This document shows positions 5,844-5,990 of a DNA stretch of 5,990 nucleotides, in pieces; position 1 is the first letter of the stretch, and the number at the start of each line of letters is the position of its first letter. Where the stretch lies: positions 1 through 5,990 of the forward strand of contig JAWLFN010000175.1 in NCBI GenBank assembly GCA_041685555.1, read 5' to 3'. The notes beneath the pieces were generated by a model that had not been told where the DNA came from, made no database searches, and was given only the letters and a program-made list of their open reading frames with translations. Position numbers and translations under genes: made by a program. Source of the DNA: PWQG01 sp041685555. Lineage in GTDB: Bacteria > Pseudomonadota > Gammaproteobacteria > Pseudomonadales > Pseudohongiellaceae.

Positions 5844-5990
5844 TCAGACATTACCGTACAGTTCTCTTTCTCCCAGCCACCTACGGATCAAGGGGTCAAC
5901 GTGCCGCGGATGCTCATGCAAGAGGCGGTCCGCGGGAGTCAGTGTCAGGGCGAGCAGCTCTCCGTCACGCTCCAGGTCAGCCACCCGGAA
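5844..5990 (-). CDS. C-terminal end of an unidentified protein (cut by window edge)
   Basis: An open frame enters from the right edge on the - strand and ends at TGA (5846-5844), giving 48 residues: FRVADLERDGELLALTLTP, then ADRLLHEHPRHVDPLIRRW, then LGERELYGNV. The composition is typical of a real protein from this genome: an amphipathic strand, charged helices and GC-rich third positions. It sits directly upstream of the HDOD gene on the same strand, with 114 bases between its stop and that start. No domain can be named from this fragment, and I assign no function. It was too short and too open-ended to be caught by a start-to-stop ORF search. Confidence 0.6.
   Translation of the reverse strand, partial: FRVADLERDGELLALTLTPADRLLHEHPRHVDPLIRRWLGERELYGNV

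Overview
The window looks like ordinary chromosomal DNA from a GC-rich gammaproteobacterium. The UvrD N-terminus, the UbiA sequence and the YbaK-like/HDOD architecture all read like gammaproteobacterial proteins, and ubiA implies ubiquinone synthesis. I cannot name the genus. There is no phage gene, transposase, CRISPR array, rRNA or tRNA. The one clearly non-genic, mobile-looking element is a 215-bp hairpin repeat.

Layout, left to right. The N-terminal third of uvrD (DNA helicase II) runs leftward from 708 and is cut by the window edge. It is divergent from gcdH (glutaryl-CoA dehydrogenase, 906-2090, + strand), with promoter-like sequences for both genes in the roughly 200-bp gap. gcdH converges with a short cation diffusion facilitator transporter that carries an HMA-like N-terminal domain (2172-2990, - strand). 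Upstream of the transporter are an AT-rich promoter/operator-like inverted repeat (3041-3077) and then a large, nearly perfect palindrome (3120-3334). The palindrome fills the gap down to the stop codon of ubiA (3363-4250, - strand). Behind ubiA lies a 162-bp gap with hairpins, then a signalling protein with a degenerate YbaK-like domain and an HDOD domain (4413-5729, - strand). A promoter with a perfect TATAAT box follows. The last 147 bases are the C-terminus of an unidentified leftward gene.

The genes do not form one pathway. They are separate housekeeping or accessory functions: DNA repair, lysine/aromatic degradation via glutaryl-CoA, metal efflux, ubiquinone synthesis and signalling. 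Each is probably transcribed on its own, because every gap between same-strand genes is over 100 bp.

The strongest oddities are three. First, bases 1-24 contain a 12-bp segment between 6-bp inverted repeats that reads as correct UvrD sequence only on the opposite strand, meaning a micro-inversion or a fold-back sequencing/assembly artefact. Second, the 215-bp palindrome. Third, the YbaK-like half of the HDOD protein lacks the start of the fold and the catalytic lysine. I see no convincing evidence of a wholly new multi-gene system here.
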